NCBI GenBank assembly: GCA_035517595.1
Contig: DATIYN010000129.1
Coordinates: 1-7,432 of the forward strand
DNA from: RBG-16-66-20 sp035517595
GTDB taxonomy: Bacteria > Pseudomonadota > Gammaproteobacteria > Burkholderiales > SG8-39
DNA length: 7,432 nt
Direction: 5' to 3'
The position numbers and the translations under genes were made by a program. The notes under the pieces are model-generated. The model saw only the letters and a program-made list of their open reading frames with translations. It had not been told where the DNA came from and did no database searches. This document shows, in pieces, positions 4,996 through 7,432 of the stretch; the stretch's first letter is position 1, and each line of letters begins with the position of its first letter.

Positions 4996-6096
4996 ATGGC
5001 GGAAGGGGATTGGGACTATTATCGCCGCATGCGCCGCACGCCGCTCTTCGACGCGCATCGCGCCGCGGGCGCCAGGATGGTCGAGTTCGCCGGCTGGGAG
5101 ATGCCGCTGCACTACGGCTCGCAGATCGAGGAGCACCACGCGGTGCGGCGCAGCGCCGGCGTGTTCGACATCTCGCACATGCTCGCCGCCGACATCGAAG
5201 GCGGCGAAGCGCGGGCGTTCCTGCGCCGCGCGCTCGCGAACGACGTGGCGCGGCTGCCGCCCGGCAAGGCGCTCTACTCCTGCCTGCTCGCCGAGGACGG
5301 CGGCGTGCTCGACGACCTCATCGTGTACTTCGCAGGTCCCGATCGCTACCGCGCGGTCCTGAACGCCGCGACCGCGCAGGCCGATCTCGAATGGCTGGGC
5401 AGGCGCGCGCCCGCGGGCGCGCGCATTCGGCCGCGGACGGACCTCGCGATGCTCGCCGTGCAGGGCCCGCGCGCGCGCGAGCAGTTCTGGGCCGCACTGC
5501 CAGAATTTCGGTCGGCAAGCGAGGATCTCGCGAGTTTTTGTTCCATGGAAAGGAATGAAAGCTTCCTCGCGCGCACCGGCTATACGGGCGAGGACGGTTT
5601 TGAGCTGATGCTGCCCGCGGGCGACGCGCCCGAGGCCTGGCGGCGGCTGTGCGCGGCGGGCGTGCGGCCCTGCGGCCTGGGCGCGCGCGACACGCTGCGG
5701 CTGGAAGCCGGCATGAATCTCTACGGCCAGGACATGGATGCGTCGGTCACGCCCTTCGAGAGCGGCCTGGGGTGGACGGTGGCGCTCGAGGGCGGCCGCG
5801 ATTTCGTCGGCCGCGCCGCGCTCGAGCGGCGCGCGGCCGCGTTCCAGCGCCTGGGCCTCGTGCTGCAAGAGCGCGCCGGAGTCCTGCGCGCGCACCAGGC
5901 CGTGCGCACGGCGCGCGGCGAGGGCACGATCACGAGCGGCAGCTTCGCGCCCACCCTGAACGCCTCGATCGCGCTCGCGCGGCTGCCGGCGGCCTGCGCC
6001 CCGGGCGAGCGCGTCGAGGTCGCGGTGCGCGACAAGCGGCTCGCGGCGCGCCTCGTGCAGCCGCCGTTCGTGCGCCGCGGCAAAATCCTCGTCTGA
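4996..6096 (+). CDS. gcvT: Glycine cleavage system T protein (aminomethyltransferase)
   Basis: GcvT takes the aminomethyl group carried on the lipoyl arm of GcvH and transfers its methylene to tetrahydrofolate, releasing ammonia and giving 5,10-methylene-THF. The product is 366 residues (355 from the ATG at 5029), normal for the family. Conserved blocks are TPLFDAHRAAGARMVEFAGW with MPLHYGSQIEEHHAVRR, the folate-site stretch VFDISHM, GGVLDDLIVY (D106/D107, including the catalytic aspartate region), RTGYTGEDGFE (193-203), CGLGARDTLRLEAGMNLYGQ (226-245), GLGWTV, and TSGSFAPTLNASIALA near the C-terminus. A short less GC-rich patch lies in the variable linker (about 5501-5565). gcvH follows after 13 bases. 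No glycine riboswitch core is recognisable upstream, where the EamA coding sequence begins almost at once, so the promoter must lie inside that gene or within the first bases here. Confidence 0.95.
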   Translation: MAEGDWDYYRRMRRTPLFDAHRAAGARMVEFAGWEMPLHYGSQIEEHHAVRRSAGVFDISHMLAADIEGGEARAFLRRALANDVARLPPGKALYSCLLAEDGGVLDDLIVYFAGPDRYRAVLNAATAQADLEWLGRRAPAGARIRPRTDLAMLAVQGPRAREQFWAALPEFRSASEDLASFCSMERNESFLARTGYTGEDGFELMLPAGDAPEAWRRLCAAGVRPCGLGARDTLRLEAGMNLYGQDMDASVTPFESGLGWTVALEGGRDFVGRAALERRAAAFQRLGLVLQERAGVLRAHQAVRTARGEGTITSGSFAPTLNASIALARLPAACAPGERVEVAVRDKRLAARLVQPPFVRRGKILV

Positions 6097-6109
6097 ACGG
6101 AGCTCCCCG

Positions 6110-6493
6110 ATGAAGGTCCCCGAATCGCTGCGCTACACCGAGACGCACGAATGGGTGCGCGCGGAGCCCGACGGCACGTTCGCCGTGGGCATCACCGACT
6201 TCGCGCAGGACACGCTCGGCGAGCTCGTCTACGTGGAGACGCCGGACCCCGGCCGCAAGCTGGCCGCCGGCGAATCCTGCGCCGTGGTCGAGTCGGTCAA
6301 GGCGGCCGCCGACGTCTACGCGCCGGTCGCGGGGGAAGTCGTCGCGCGCAATGCGGCGCTCGCCGACGCGCCGGGCGAGGTCAACAAGGATCCCTACGGC
6401 GCGTGGCTGTACAAGCTGCGGCCCGCGGCGGGCGCGAGCCTCGATGCGCTCCTGGACGCGCCGGCCTACCGCAAGGCGTTCGGGATCGCCTGA
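6110..6493 (+). CDS. gcvH: Glycine cleavage system H protein (lipoyl carrier)
   Basis: GcvH is a small soluble carrier whose lipoylated lysine shuttles the aminomethyl intermediate from GcvP to GcvT and is then reoxidised by dihydrolipoamide dehydrogenase. The 127-residue length is typical. It opens with the family pattern RYTETHEWVR and continues with VGITDFAQDTLGELVYVETP. The lipoyl attachment site is VVESVKAAADVYAPVAGEVV, with K64 as the modified lysine. The C-terminal NKDPYGAWLYKLRP block is present. A GGAG ribosome site (6099-6102) lies seven bases before the ATG. The gene sits 13 bases after gcvT and 11 bases before gcvP. All key positions are intact. Confidence 0.97.
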   Translation: MKVPESLRYTETHEWVRAEPDGTFAVGITDFAQDTLGELVYVETPDPGRKLAAGESCAVVESVKAAADVYAPVAGEVVARNAALADAPGEVNKDPYGAWLYKLRPAAGASLDALLDAPAYRKAFGIA

Positions 6494-6504
6494 GGGAGCG
6501 CGCG

Positions 6505-7432
<928 letters not shown>

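Noticed and set aside
4987..5895. Extension of the EamA frame upstream through the gcvT gene on the minus strand
   Set aside because: It is antisense to conserved GcvT motifs, has no hydrophobic or recognisable domain and no ribosome site. The transporter's natural N-terminus is at 4986.

Overview
This is a GC-rich (roughly 70 % by eye), densely coding bacterial window. Protein sequences and gene style most resemble a betaproteobacterium (Burkholderiales/Rhodocyclales-like). That placement is inference from recalled family resemblance, not from a search. No rRNA, tRNA, CRISPR array, insertion sequence or phage gene is visible. No clearly new defence or mobile system is present; the most unusual feature is a structural break at the right edge.

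Layout. (1) Bases 1-1788, plus strand: the end of an ABC-type uptake operon of the branched-chain amino acid / hydrophobic amino acid (HAAT) class. It holds the C-terminal tail of a probable permease, then two ATPases, LivG-like and LivF-like, with overlapping reading frames. (2) Bases 1799-4986, minus strand: a convergent, tightly packed set. In transcription order it is an EamA/DMT-family membrane transporter, a biotin-dependent acyl-CoA carboxylase carboxyltransferase subunit, a 104-base gap with an inverted repeat, and two small proteins of unknown function (89 and 134 aa). The last of these meets livF tail to tail across a 10-base gap, and a perfect 7-bp hairpin contains both stop codons. 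(3) Bases 4996-7432, plus strand, divergent from the EamA gene: the glycine cleavage genes gcvT, gcvH and the start of gcvP, spaced 13 and 11 bases apart and so probably one transcript.

How the genes work together. GcvT (aminomethyltransferase), GcvH (lipoyl carrier) and GcvP (glycine decarboxylase) are three of the four glycine cleavage components; the fourth, dihydrolipoamide dehydrogenase, is not in the window. The LivG/LivF pair would energise uptake of an unidentified amino acid or carboxylic acid. The carboxyltransferase needs a biotin carboxylase and a biotin carrier that are not here.

Main observations. At about 7362-7385 the gcvP frame stops resembling GcvP. The last ~50-65 bases, read on the minus strand, encode a GcvP segment that normally lies further downstream, so the right end is an inverted junction (assembly or amplification chimera, or a real inversion). 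In the ABC pair, the LivF Walker A lysine is replaced by arginine, and the LivG signature motif is non-canonical. In the usual heterodimer arrangement both changes fall in the same composite ATP site.
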